Notes under the pieces: model-generated
Databases searched by the model: none
The model's input: the letters and a program-made list of their open reading frames with translations, nothing else
What the model was told of the DNA's origin: nothing
Source of the DNA: Clostridia bacterium
Lineage (GTDB): Bacteria > Bacillota_A > Clostridia > Christensenellales > UBA1242
Length of the DNA stretch: 10,136 nt
Reading direction: 5' to 3'
Assembly (NCBI GenBank): GCA_017938565.1
Contig: JAGBBI010000124.1
Coordinates: forward strand, 1-10,136
Part shown: one piece after another, positions 1 to 7,513 of the stretch
How the letters are laid out: the number at the start of each line of letters is the position of its first letter
Position numbering within the stretch: the first letter of the stretch is position 1
Position numbers and translations under genes: made by a program

Positions 1-1863
<1,863 letters not shown>

Positions 1864-1877
1864 CTATCGCATAATAA

Positions 1878-1899
1878 AACACCCATATAATTGGGTGTT
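1878..1899 (-). terminator. recF terminator hairpin
   Basis: Perfect 7-bp inverted repeat AACACCC / GGGTGTT around an 8-base loop, lying 18 bases beyond the recF stop. On the minus strand the stem is followed by TTATTAT, a modest U-rich tail. It separates recF from gyrB. It could also act weakly on plus-strand transcription, because ATTGTTTAATTTT follows in that direction. Confidence 0.65.
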
Positions 1900-1917
1900 A
1901 TTGTTTAATTTTGGTTT

Positions 1918-3012
1918 TTAGCTTTCAATTGAAATTTGTGCATTTTTAACTCTAATTTTCGAGTGATTTATTCCGCCTAAATTTTTTGAATTTGTGCTAG
2001 TTATGAATACTTGCTTTGTAGATAGATAGTCAATTAGCAGTCTTTGTCGTGTAGTATCAAGTTCACTAAAAACATCGTCTAAAATCAAAGTTGGCTCTTC
2101 ACTTTCGGTCTTTATAGTTTCCATTTCTGCAAGTTTTAACGCTAAAACAACTGAGCGCTGTTGACCTTGAGAAGCATATGGTTTTACTTCCAAGTTATTA
2201 ATAAAAAATTTCAAATCATCCCTATGGACGCCGACCGATGTATATCCTAATTCGATATCTTTTGATCTCTGAGCTTTTAATTCTTTTAAAAACTCCTCTG
2301 TTTTTTCTTCTCTTGTTTCACCTTTAAGTCCAATGTATTCGATTGTCAGTAATTCCTTTCCTCCAGACAAACGTTGCATTACTGATTTTGCATTTTCTGA
2401 AATTTTAGCCACAAAATTTGCTCTTGCTTTTGCTATTTGACTACCAACTAAAGCAAGTTGTTCATCCCATACATCTAGTTCTATATTCAAATTTGTTGAA
2501 TTTTTTCCAAATTTTAATAACCTATTTCTGCTTTGAAGAATTTTTTCATATCTATCGATTAAATCTGAATAAACCTTACTCACTTGACATATATCAATAT
2601 CAAGAAATTCACGCCTTATGTCAGGTGAGCCTTTTACAAGTTTTAATTCATCTGGTGAAAAAACGACCGAATAACAATGACTATACATATCTCTTTTATG
2701 CGTTATTTTATTCTCATTTACGTAAAACTCATTTTCACCTTCTCTATTTATAATATACTTAATTTTCTTTTTCCCAAAATTTAAAGAATAAACATCAGCT
2801 TCTATTTTTGCAAATGCTTCATTCTCATTAATACAATCAACAAGTTTAGAATTTCTGAATGATTTAAGAGTTGAAATTATATAGATTGGTTCAACCAAAT
2901 TCGTTTTGCCCTGTGCATTTTTACCAACAACGTAATTTATATTATCGTTGAAAACCACTTCTACTGAATTATAATTTCTAAAATTTGTTAGTTTTAATTT
3001 AGTTATTTTCAT
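1918..3012 (-). CDS. recF: DNA replication and repair protein RecF
   Basis: SMC-like ABC ATPase that binds at single-strand/double-strand junctions and helps RecO and RecR load RecA at gaps. The protein is 364 residues, the usual RecF length. The N-terminus MKITKLKLTNFRNY is characteristic. Walker A is GKNAQGKTN (residues 30-38), the ABC signature is SQGQQRS (281-287), and Walker B with its downstream motif is LILDDVFSELD (309-319). The motif after Walker A reads NLVEPIY where most RecF proteins have NLLEAIY, a mild variation. Its ATG at 3010-3012 follows a weak GGTGA ribosome site. In most Bacillota recF lies downstream of dnaN on the same strand; here it is divergent from dnaA and precedes gyrB, so the usual block is split and turned round. 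The S4-domain gene yaaA, often found between dnaN and recF, is not present here. Confidence 0.97.
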   Translation of the reverse strand: MKITKLKLTNFRNYNSVEVVFNDNINYVVGKNAQGKTNLVEPIYIISTLKSFRNSKLVDCINENEAFAKIEADVYSLNFGKKKIKYIINREGENEFYVNENKITHKRDMYSHCYSVVFSPDELKLVKGSPDIRREFLDIDICQVSKVYSDLIDRYEKILQSRNRLLKFGKNSTNLNIELDVWDEQLALVGSQIAKARANFVAKISENAKSVMQRLSGGKELLTIEYIGLKGETREEKTEEFLKELKAQRSKDIELGYTSVGVHRDDLKFFINNLEVKPYASQGQQRSVVLALKLAEMETIKTESEEPTLILDDVFSELDTTRQRLLIDYLSTKQVFITSTNSKNLGGINHSKIRVKNAQISIES

Positions 3013-3047
3013 TTTTCACCAAAAACACATAATTATTTATTTATTAT

Positions 3048-3076
3048 ATTTTACTAAAAAAAATATATATAATCAA
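3048..3076 (-). promoter_or_regulatory. recF promoter
   Basis: Minus-strand TTGATT, a 17-base spacer, then TAAAAT, about 36 bases upstream of the recF start. It faces away from the dnaA promoter in the same 168-bp, nearly all A/T gap. No DnaA-box-like 9-mer was seen in this gap. The AT background makes chance matches likely, so confidence is moderate. Confidence 0.55.
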
Positions 3077-3119
3077 TTATTTAATTAGAATTATTTATAT
3101 ATTATTTATTATTTAATAC

Positions 3120-3148
3120 TTGCAAAATATTTTATTATTAGTTATAAT
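3120..3148 (+). promoter_or_regulatory. dnaA promoter
   Basis: TTGCAA, a 17-base spacer, then an exact TATAAT, about 32 bases before the dnaA start codon. Expected transcription start is near 3155, giving a short leader with the AGAAGGA ribosome site. No DnaA-box-like sequence overlaps it, so DnaA autorepression at this promoter is not visible. Confidence 0.75.
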
Positions 3149-3180
3149 TAATATATAGTAAAAGAAGGATAATCCAAACA

Positions 3181-4578
3181 ATGGCAAAAAAGAAATTAGA
3201 AAAAGTTACTACAATTGATCATATTCAACTTTGGGAAGACGCAAAAGTTATTATTTCAAACAAAATAAAAACTGCGTTTACTTTTGATGTATGGATTAAA
3301 CCATTAACTCCGCTTGCCGTTACGGATAATAAGTTGATCCTTCAATCAAAAACTCTAGGGGCCCGTGGTGTTGTTGATAAAAATTATGTTGACATTATAA
3401 AAGACTCTTTAAAAGAGGTATCAAACGAAATTGACGGGTTTGAAATTGTTGTTGAAGGTGAAGAGCAATACGAAAAAACAATCAAAGATATTGAAAAACG
3501 TGAAAAAAAATCTGAAAACAGCAGAAAAAAAGTTGAAAAACCTAATTCTTATGCTTTTAACCCAAAATTTACGTTTGATAATTATGTAGTAGGTCCAACG
3601 AATGAGTTTACAGTTGCAGCTGCAAAAGCCGTTTCAGAAATGCCAGGTACAAATTATAATCCACTTTTTGTATATGGTGGTGTAGGTTTAGGTAAAACAC
3701 ATATTTTACACGCTATAGGAAATCAAATTACTGAAAACAAACCAGAACTAACGGTTGTTTATGTTACTTGCGAAGAGTTTACAAACGAATTTATTGAAAC
3801 TGTTGGTAAAAATGAACTAAGTTTAAATTCAGGATTTAGGAATAAATATCGCAATGCAGATGTTTTAATAGTAGACGACGTTCAATCAATCATTGGAAAA
3901 CCTCGTGTTCAAGAAGAGTTTTTCCATACTTTTAACGCACTTACATCTCAAAATAAGCAAATAGTTTTATCAAGTGATAGACCTCCAAAGGAAATCACCC
4001 CACTTGAAGACCGCTTAAGGTCAAGATTTGAATGGGGACTTATTACGGATATTGGAGTCCCAGAAATCGAAACACGAATAGCTATTTTAAAGAAAAAAGT
4101 TGTTCTAGATAGGCACGTAGTAGATGATGATGTTCTTGAATACATCGCTCAAGCTATGACAACAAACGTAAGAGAACTTGAAGGATACCTTTCAAGATGC
4201 GTTTTTTATGCTGGATTATTAAAAAAGCCAAAGGTTACACTTGAAGTTGCCAAAGATGCACTTAAAAACTATGTAACCATTACACAAACAACCTATGATA
4301 GCGATAAAATCATAGATAAAGTTTGCAAATATTTCGAAATAACAAAAAATCAGATTCTCGGTAAAGACCGTAAAAAAGAAATATCTTATGCAAGGCAAAT
4401 TGCAATGTACCTACTTGACGAAATGATGCAAATGCCGTATACTTCGATTGGGAAGATCTTTAATAAAGACCACGCCACAGTAATTTATTGCAAGAACAAG
4501 GTAATAAAACAACTTGAGAGCGATAAATTATTACAAGTACAGGTAAAAGATATTAAAGGGCTTCTTGAATCTAAGTAA
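3181..4578 (+). CDS. dnaA: chromosomal replication initiator DnaA, variant domain IV
   Basis: AAA+ initiator that binds DnaA boxes and melts oriC. It has 465 residues. Domain I starts around residue 14 (IQLWEDAK), after a Lys-rich N-terminal extension. Domain II is a short Lys/Glu-rich linker (about 95-125). Domain III holds Walker A GGVGLGKTH (166-174), Walker B LIVDD (229-233), sensor 1 LSSDRPP (263-269), the arginine-finger motif RLRSRFEWG (278-286) and sensor 2 NVRELEG (329-335). Domain IV (about 372-465) has the ARQIAMYL helix (404-411), but the DNA-binding signature reads F-N-K-D-H-A-T-V (427-434). The usual form is F-GGRDHTTV, so one residue is missing and two are changed. The substitution T to A lies at the position of E. 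coli T435, one of the base-contacting residues. The AGAAGGA ribosome site lies about 10 bases before the ATG, rather far. The nearby origin has matching non-standard boxes. Confidence 0.98.
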   Translation: MAKKKLEKVTTIDHIQLWEDAKVIISNKIKTAFTFDVWIKPLTPLAVTDNKLILQSKTLGARGVVDKNYVDIIKDSLKEVSNEIDGFEIVVEGEEQYEKTIKDIEKREKKSENSRKKVEKPNSYAFNPKFTFDNYVVGPTNEFTVAAAKAVSEMPGTNYNPLFVYGGVGLGKTHILHAIGNQITENKPELTVVYVTCEEFTNEFIETVGKNELSLNSGFRNKYRNADVLIVDDVQSIIGKPRVQEEFFHTFNALTSQNKQIVLSSDRPPKEITPLEDRLRSRFEWGLITDIGVPEIETRIAILKKKVVLDRHVVDDDVLEYIAQAMTTNVRELEGYLSRCVFYAGLLKKPKVTLEVAKDALKNYVTITQTTYDSDKIIDKVCKYFEITKNQILGKDRKKEISYARQIAMYLLDEMMQMPYTSIGKIFNKDHATVIYCKNKVIKQLESDKLLQVQVKDIKGLLESK

Positions 4579-4585
4579 TATCTTG

Positions 4586-4608
4586 GAGTGAGTTAAATAT
4601 AACTACTC
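4586..4608 (+). terminator. possible weak dnaA terminator hairpin
   Basis: Interrupted inverted repeat GAGT-GA-GTTA / TAAC-T-ACTC with a four-base loop, eight bases after the dnaA stop, followed by a T-rich stretch (TTTTATTGTTTT). The stem is short and broken, so it may only attenuate; dnaA and dnaN could still be partly co-transcribed. Confidence 0.35.
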
Positions 4609-4621
4609 TTGCCTTTTATTG

Positions 4622-4746
4622 TTTTAGACATTTTTCGACAATGTTTTTAACAATGTGTTAAAAAGTTTTTAAATTTTTCAACAGAGTTTTCAAATGCTGA
4701 AAGCTTTATAAATAAAGGGTTTGAAGGTGTTTTTAACTTTTCAACA
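4622..4746 (+). repeat. cluster of non-canonical DnaA-box-like 9-mers
   Basis: Five plus-strand copies of TTTT-N-R-ACA: TTTTAGACA (4622-4630), TTTTCGACA (4632-4640), TTTTTAACA (4644-4652), TTTTCAACA (4675-4683) and TTTTCAACA (4738-4746). There is one minus-strand copy, TGTTAAAAA (4656-4664). The canonical TTATCCACA is absent from all the intergenic regions inspected. The last copy sits directly before the trio array, exactly where an anchoring box belongs. DnaA binding is inferred from position and clustering. Confidence 0.7.
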
Positions 4747-4750
4747 CTCC

Positions 4751-4768
4751 CTACTATTACTATTACTA
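4751..4768 (+). promoter_or_regulatory. DnaA-trio array of the origin unwinding element
   Basis: Six in-phase trinucleotides CTA CTA TTA CTA TTA CTA on the plus strand. The complement reads 3'-GAT GAT AAT GAT AAT GAT-5', all fitting the 3'-[G/A]A[T/A]-5' DnaA-trio consensus. It follows a DnaA-like box by four bases and leads into A/T-rich DNA. In B. subtilis such trios guide DnaA filament growth along a single strand. The assignment rests on this motif and position. Confidence 0.85.
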
Positions 4769-4814
4769 ACTAACAAAAATAAAAATTAAATATATTGTAT
4801 AAGGAGACAAAAAA

Positions 4815-5915
4815 ATGAAACTGATTTGCGATGGTTTTGAACTATCTGAAGCAGTGAATACTGTTTTAAAAGCAACTGCTATCAGATCAACAAATCCAAT
4901 ACTTGAAGGAATTAAACTTAAAGCTGAAAATGATGTTTTAACATTACAAGCAACCGACCTTGAACTTAGTATCGAGAAAAAAATAGTTGCTGATGTAAAA
5001 ATTGAAGGTGAAACAGTTGTTGCAGGAAGATTTTTTGCAGAACTAATTAAAAAATTAAATAATGAGAAAATTGAAATCTCTAAGACAGATGATAATACAA
5101 TAAAATTTAAATATACGGACTCTGAAGGTTTTTTACAAACTATGCCAGTTAGTGAGTTTCCTGCTATTAAATTAATAGAGGATGCAGAATCCATTAGAAT
5201 TAAAAAGTCTGACTTTAAAGAAATTGTTAATAAAACATCATTCTCTGCGGCGTTTGATGATGCGAGGCCAGTACTTAAGGGAATCTTAAATGAAATTAAT
5301 GATGGAAAGGTTAATGCAGTAGCACTTGATGGCTACAGAATGGCAGTTTGTTCTAAGCCAATTGATTCAAAAGCTAATTTTAGTTTTATAGTTCCAGCAA
5401 GAAGTTTAACTGAAATTAATAAAATAATTGATGATAGTGATGATGAACTTGAAATCTTAATACAAAAGAATTTTATGCAAATTAGCATAGATGAAGTGAA
5501 AATTATAACAAGATTGATTGATGGAGATTTTATAAATTATAAGCAGGTTATTCCAAGTCAAGCAACAACAGTAGTTACTGTTGCAAAAAGGTTTTTGGAA
5601 GAAGCAATTGAAAGAGCAAGCCTACTTGCAAGATTAAATAAAAATAATTTAGTAACTCTCGACGTAAATGAAGACATAATGAGTGTCTCAAGCACTTCTG
5701 ACCTTGGAAATATTAGAGAAAAAATTTCTGTAAATACTAAAGGTAAGGATTTGGTTATCGCATTTAATGCAAGATATTTTAGTGAGGCTCTTAAAAATAT
5801 AACAGATGAGCACATAAATATTAATTTTGTGAGTCCAAAAGACCCTTGCACAATTACATCAAGCGATGGTGGCGATTATTTGTTCTTAATTTTGCCGGTA
5901 AGAATTGTTAATTAA
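4815..5915 (+). CDS. dnaN: DNA polymerase III sliding clamp, beta subunit
   Basis: Ring-shaped processivity clamp that tethers the replicative polymerase and binds many partner proteins through its hydrophobic cleft. The product is 366 residues, the normal length for three repeated clamp folds (about 1-120, 121-245, 246-366). Typical features are the N-terminal MKLICDGFELSEAVNTVLKA, the ATDLELSIEKKI stretch in domain 1, LDGYRMAVC in domain 2 and the C-terminal LPVRIVN, equivalent to the usual LPxRxxx tail of the peptide-binding pocket. An AAGGAG ribosome site lies eight bases before the ATG. It follows dnaA across the probable origin and ends at a strong terminator. No convincing separate promoter was found in the gap upstream, so it may rely on dnaA transcription or on a promoter hidden in the AT-rich DNA. 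Confidence 0.98.
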   Translation: MKLICDGFELSEAVNTVLKATAIRSTNPILEGIKLKAENDVLTLQATDLELSIEKKIVADVKIEGETVVAGRFFAELIKKLNNEKIEISKTDDNTIKFKYTDSEGFLQTMPVSEFPAIKLIEDAESIRIKKSDFKEIVNKTSFSAAFDDARPVLKGILNEINDGKVNAVALDGYRMAVCSKPIDSKANFSFIVPARSLTEINKIIDDSDDELEILIQKNFMQISIDEVKIITRLIDGDFINYKQVIPSQATTVVTVAKRFLEEAIERASLLARLNKNNLVTLDVNEDIMSVSSTSDLGNIREKISVNTKGKDLVIAFNARYFSEALKNITDEHININFVSPKDPCTITSSDGGDYLFLILPVRIVN

Positions 5916-5927
5916 TAAAAATTTTTT

Positions 5928-5961
5928 AAACGAACCTTGAAAATGGGTTCGTTTTTCTTTT
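5928..5961 (+). terminator. dnaN intrinsic terminator
   Basis: Perfect 9-bp stem AAACGAACC / GGTTCGTTT (5928-5936 and 5946-5954) around a 9-base loop, followed by a T run with one C. It begins 12 bases after the dnaN stop and closes the dnaA-dnaN unit; recF does not follow, unlike the usual arrangement. Confidence 0.88.
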
Positions 5962-6031
5962 ATTTAAATTAATTTAAACAAAATAATAAAATTTTTTATA
6001 TTAATTATTTTTATTTTTTAATTTAAAAATT
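5958..6031. other. 74-bp tract of nearly pure A/T
   Basis: Only one base in this tract (a C at 5979) is not A or T. It overlaps the tail of the dnaN terminator and precedes a small GC island (about 6032-6056) and a cluster of DnaA-box-like repeats. Such a tract would melt easily and could be a second unwinding element or simply non-coding spacer. The 496-bp region 5916-6411 holds no convincing gene; its other contents are listed separately. Confidence 0.5.
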
Positions 6032-6080
6032 CTGACACAGCTCGTCTGAGTGGCTTGAAAATGTTAAAATATATCAAAAT

Positions 6081-6120
6081 TGTTGAAAAGTTGAAAGTGT
6101 GTTGAAAACTTTGTTGAAAA
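6081..6120 (-). repeat. second cluster of TTTTCAACA repeats
   Basis: Three exact minus-strand copies of TTTTCAACA (seen as TGTTGAAAA at 6081-6089, 6100-6108 and 6112-6120), a shorter match GTTGAAAG at 6090-6097, and a near match TGTTAAAAT at 6062-6070. The 9-mer is the same as the one beside the DnaA-trios. All copies point the same way, with start-to-start spacing of 19 and 12. They probably bind DnaA and could form a second origin half or a titration site. Confidence 0.65.
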
Positions 6121-6167
6121 GTAATTTTTAAAAAATTGTCAAGCAAAAAAAATAAAAAATTTTAAAT

Positions 6168-6196
6168 TCGACAAATTTTGTGCAATGTGCTACAAT
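6168..6196 (+). promoter_or_regulatory. candidate promoter P1 upstream of the membrane protein gene
   Basis: TCGACA, a 17-base spacer that ends in the extended element TGC, then TACAAT. It lies just downstream of the second 9-mer cluster, so DnaA bound there could affect it. Motif match only. Confidence 0.45.
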
Positions 6197-6219
6197 TTTT
6201 AAAAGTTTAAAAAATGTAC

Positions 6220-6247
6220 TTTACTTTTTTTCGGTATTGTTTATACT
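6220..6247 (+). promoter_or_regulatory. candidate promoter P2 upstream of the membrane protein gene
   Basis: TTTACT, a 16-base spacer, then TATACT. Predicted transcription start is near 6254, at the left arm of the first leader hairpin, giving an untranslated leader of about 155 bases. Confidence 0.5.
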
Positions 6248-6250
6248 AAA

Positions 6251-6375
6251 ATTACTAAAAGCGAAATAGCGTTTTTGCTCTTAGTAATATAATTGCGTTT
6301 TTAACAACCCTGTGTGGTTGGGTGTTAAAAATTAAAATAAATAAAAATAAATTATATTTGAGTTTATTTTTATTT
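6251..6375 (+). promoter_or_regulatory. structured leader with three consecutive inverted repeats
   Basis: Hairpin 1 is ATTACTAAAAGC / GCTCTTAGTAAT (6251-6262 and 6277-6288, one mismatch). Hairpin 2 is TTTTTAACA-A-CCC / GGG-TGTTAAAAA (6298-6310 and 6320-6331, one bulged A), and its CAACC / GGTTG could pair alternatively. Hairpin 3 is a perfect 13-bp A/T repeat AAATAAAAATAAA / TTTATTTTTATTT (6339-6351 and 6363-6375). The last arm ends 20 bases before the ribosome site of the following gene. It matches no riboswitch family I can recognise. It may be a regulatory leader or an origin-associated structure; neither is shown. Confidence 0.5.
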
Positions 6376-6411
6376 GCTTTTGTATATGCTTAAATGAGGA
6401 ATTGATAGAAA

Positions 6412-7095
6412 ATGAAAACGGTTGAAGTAGGATTTAAGGAAAAAAGGAAGATTGATTTGTCTGAAATTGTACTATTTACAATTTTAGGTCTTTTGTTTGC
6501 CTTGATGACTACTATGATTGTTATGAGTTTTGTGGCAGTAGGAACTCAGACAAAAAATATATTTTCTTCTGAACTTATAAAAAATTATATTTTTATTTTA
6601 TTAACAGCTGTTGCTTTAATTTTGGTTGACATTGCTATACAAAAAGGTAGGCTTTATGCGAAAAATTGGGTATTTTCTGTAATTTACATCATAATATTTA
6701 TTCTTTTAAATTTATTAAATATATTTAATTTATATAGATATTTTGTTATTAATTTAATGGCAAATATTCTAATTGGTGCTTTTTTTACATTAATAGGCGT
6801 GTCTATTTATTACAACTACTTAAAAAATGAGAACAATAAAGTAAAGGCTAAAGCTATTATGGTTGTTTTATTTGCTTTTGTATTCACTATAGCTTGTTCC
6901 TTTTTAATGGAAGTAGTTAAATGGTTAGTTGGTATTATTTTTAATAGCGAGCCAACTACTTTTGCGAAGATTGCTTTAAATGTTATTTATTCAACTATCG
7001 GATCGGTTCTTTTGAACTTAGTTTTTTACTTATCGCTTATAGGCAAAAAGGTCGTAGTAAATGCTTGCTTAATTGATGTGTCTAGAGTTGAATAG
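6412..7095 (+). CDS. six-helix membrane protein of unknown function
   Basis: I do not recognise a family. The 227-residue product is very hydrophobic, with about six membrane segments (approximately residues 18-43, 57-76, 86-108, 112-136, 147-170 and 187-211). It has a Lys/Arg-rich N-terminus (EKRKID), which suggests a cytosolic N-terminus. There is no signal peptidase site, no catalytic motif and no ATP-binding loop. Loops between helices are short; the longest cytosolic-looking one (137-147) is Lys/Asn-rich. The start follows a GAGGA site 11 bases upstream, slightly far. The gene stands alone behind two candidate promoters and a long hairpin leader, and it ends at a strong terminator. Its position next to the origin does not by itself imply a replication role. 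A small transporter or a lineage-specific integral membrane protein are both possible. Confidence 0.85.
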   Translation: MKTVEVGFKEKRKIDLSEIVLFTILGLLFALMTTMIVMSFVAVGTQTKNIFSSELIKNYIFILLTAVALILVDIAIQKGRLYAKNWVFSVIYIIIFILLNLLNIFNLYRYFVINLMANILIGAFFTLIGVSIYYNYLKNENNKVKAKAIMVVLFAFVFTIACSFLMEVVKWLVGIIFNSEPTTFAKIALNVIYSTIGSVLLNLVFYLSLIGKKVVVNACLIDVSRVE

Positions 7096-7135
7096 TTGCA
7101 ATTGCTAGAGTTAATTGTGGCTTTTGAAGTATTTT

Positions 7136-7181
7136 TGAGTTTTTAACAAGTTTTCACCATCTTGTTAAAAACTCATTTTTG
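7136..7181 (+). terminator. strong intrinsic terminator after the membrane protein gene
   Basis: Perfect 15-bp stem (7136-7150 and 7161-7175) built around TGAGTTTTTAACAAG, with a 10-base loop, followed by TTTTT. It begins 40 bases after the stop codon. The stem contains the TTTTTAACA / TGTTAAAAA core also present in two other hairpins of this window. Confidence 0.88.
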
Positions 7182-7223
7182 TTGCAAAAAGTTTTACTAT
7201 TAATTATAAATATGTGATCCAAG

Positions 7224-7307
7224 TTGCTTGCAAATAAAGTTATGAAATCATACTAAAATTTTATAACAAAAAAATTTTTTAAAACATTTGTATTGCTTGT
7301 AAATAAA
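7224..7307 (+). repeat. spaced 15-base direct repeat
   Basis: TTGCTTG[C/T]AAATAAA occurs at 7224-7238 and 7293-7307 with one difference, 69 bases apart. No mobile element or palindrome accompanies it. Possibly a protein site or chance similarity in AT-rich DNA. Confidence 0.4.
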
Positions 7308-7349
7308 TAGTTTTAGTAGTTTAGAAAAGTATTATAGTGGCAATAAAAA

Positions 7350-7377
7350 TTGCTTTATTGGATTATTGGATTATAAT
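7350..7377 (+). promoter_or_regulatory. orphan plus-strand promoter
   Basis: TTGCTT, a 16-base spacer, then an exact TATAAT. The next plus-strand element is a terminator hairpin at 7470-7507 with no real gene between, which suggests a short untranslated transcript. Motif match only. Confidence 0.45.
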
Positions 7378-7383
7378 GGAATT

Positions 7384-7507
7384 AATGTAAAAGGAATCGC
7401 ATTAGTTTTTACCTAGGGGAATTTAATGCCTGTAAATTTTACATAAAAACGATGGAAGGTTTATAACAAAAAAAGGAAGTTTCCAGCTTATTGGATACTT
7501 CCTTTTT
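7384..7507 (+). ncRNA. candidate small RNA of about 125 nt
   Basis: Bounded by a promoter (7350-7377) and a hairpin plus TTTTT ending at 7507. It contains a possible hairpin GTAAAA / TTTTAC (7387-7412), the palindrome at 7431-7443, and two tiny frames: MPVNFT from 7426 behind AGGGGA, and MEGL from 7452. It resembles no RNA family I know. The terminator hairpin is shared with the opposite-strand gene, so its plus-strand use is uncertain. Confidence 0.3.
7470..7507 (-). terminator. terminator of the small membrane protein gene, probably bidirectional
   Basis: Stem AAAAAGGAAGT / ACTTCCTTTTT (7470-7480 and 7497-7507), extended past one mismatch by TCCA / TGGA, with a six-base loop. On the minus strand it begins seven bases after the stop codon and has a seven-base T run. 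The plus strand also ends in TTTTT, so it can serve both directions. Confidence 0.85.
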
Positions 7508-7513
7508 GATGAG

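Larger units (their letters stand above)
4579..4814. other. oriC: probable chromosomal replication origin (oriC) between dnaA and dnaN
   Basis: This 236-bp gap shows, in order, a set of DnaA-box-like 9-mers (4622-4746), a short C-rich patch CTCC (4747-4750), six tandem DnaA-trios (4751-4768), an AT-rich stretch of about 35 bp and the dnaN ribosome site. The order box, GC patch, trios, AT-rich unwinding element is that of the basal unwinding system described for Bacillus subtilis at the same place. The melting direction would be rightward into the A/T tract before dnaN. Layout is seen directly; origin function is inferred. Confidence 0.82.
7182..7469. other. intergenic region without a recognisable gene
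   Basis: Between the two terminators I see no supported protein gene, only AT-rich DNA. It holds a spaced 15-base direct repeat (7224-7307), a tandem ATTGGATT pair near 7357-7372, a plausible plus-strand promoter (7350-7377) and a 13-base palindrome TGTAAATTTTACA (7431-7443). A six-codon frame with a good AGGGGA site (7426-7446) is too short to call a gene. Confidence 0.6.

Noticed and set aside
2418..2753. Plus-strand 111-residue frame inside recF
   Set aside because: Antisense to a fully supported recF; low-complexity Leu/Tyr-rich translation typical of a shadow frame.
3013..3180. Origin within the recF-dnaA gap
   Set aside because: Very AT-rich, but no DnaA-box-like 9-mers and no trio array were found; it is explained by two divergent promoters.
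3948..5851. Minus-strand frames at 3948-4145, 4766-5194 and 5558-5851
   Set aside because: All are antisense to dnaA or dnaN and Ser/Phe/Ile-rich without starts behind ribosome sites.
7426..7466. Leader-peptide attenuator (MPVNFT and MEGL frames before a hairpin)
   Set aside because: The hairpin is followed by the end of a minus-strand gene, not by a plus-strand gene that could be attenuated.
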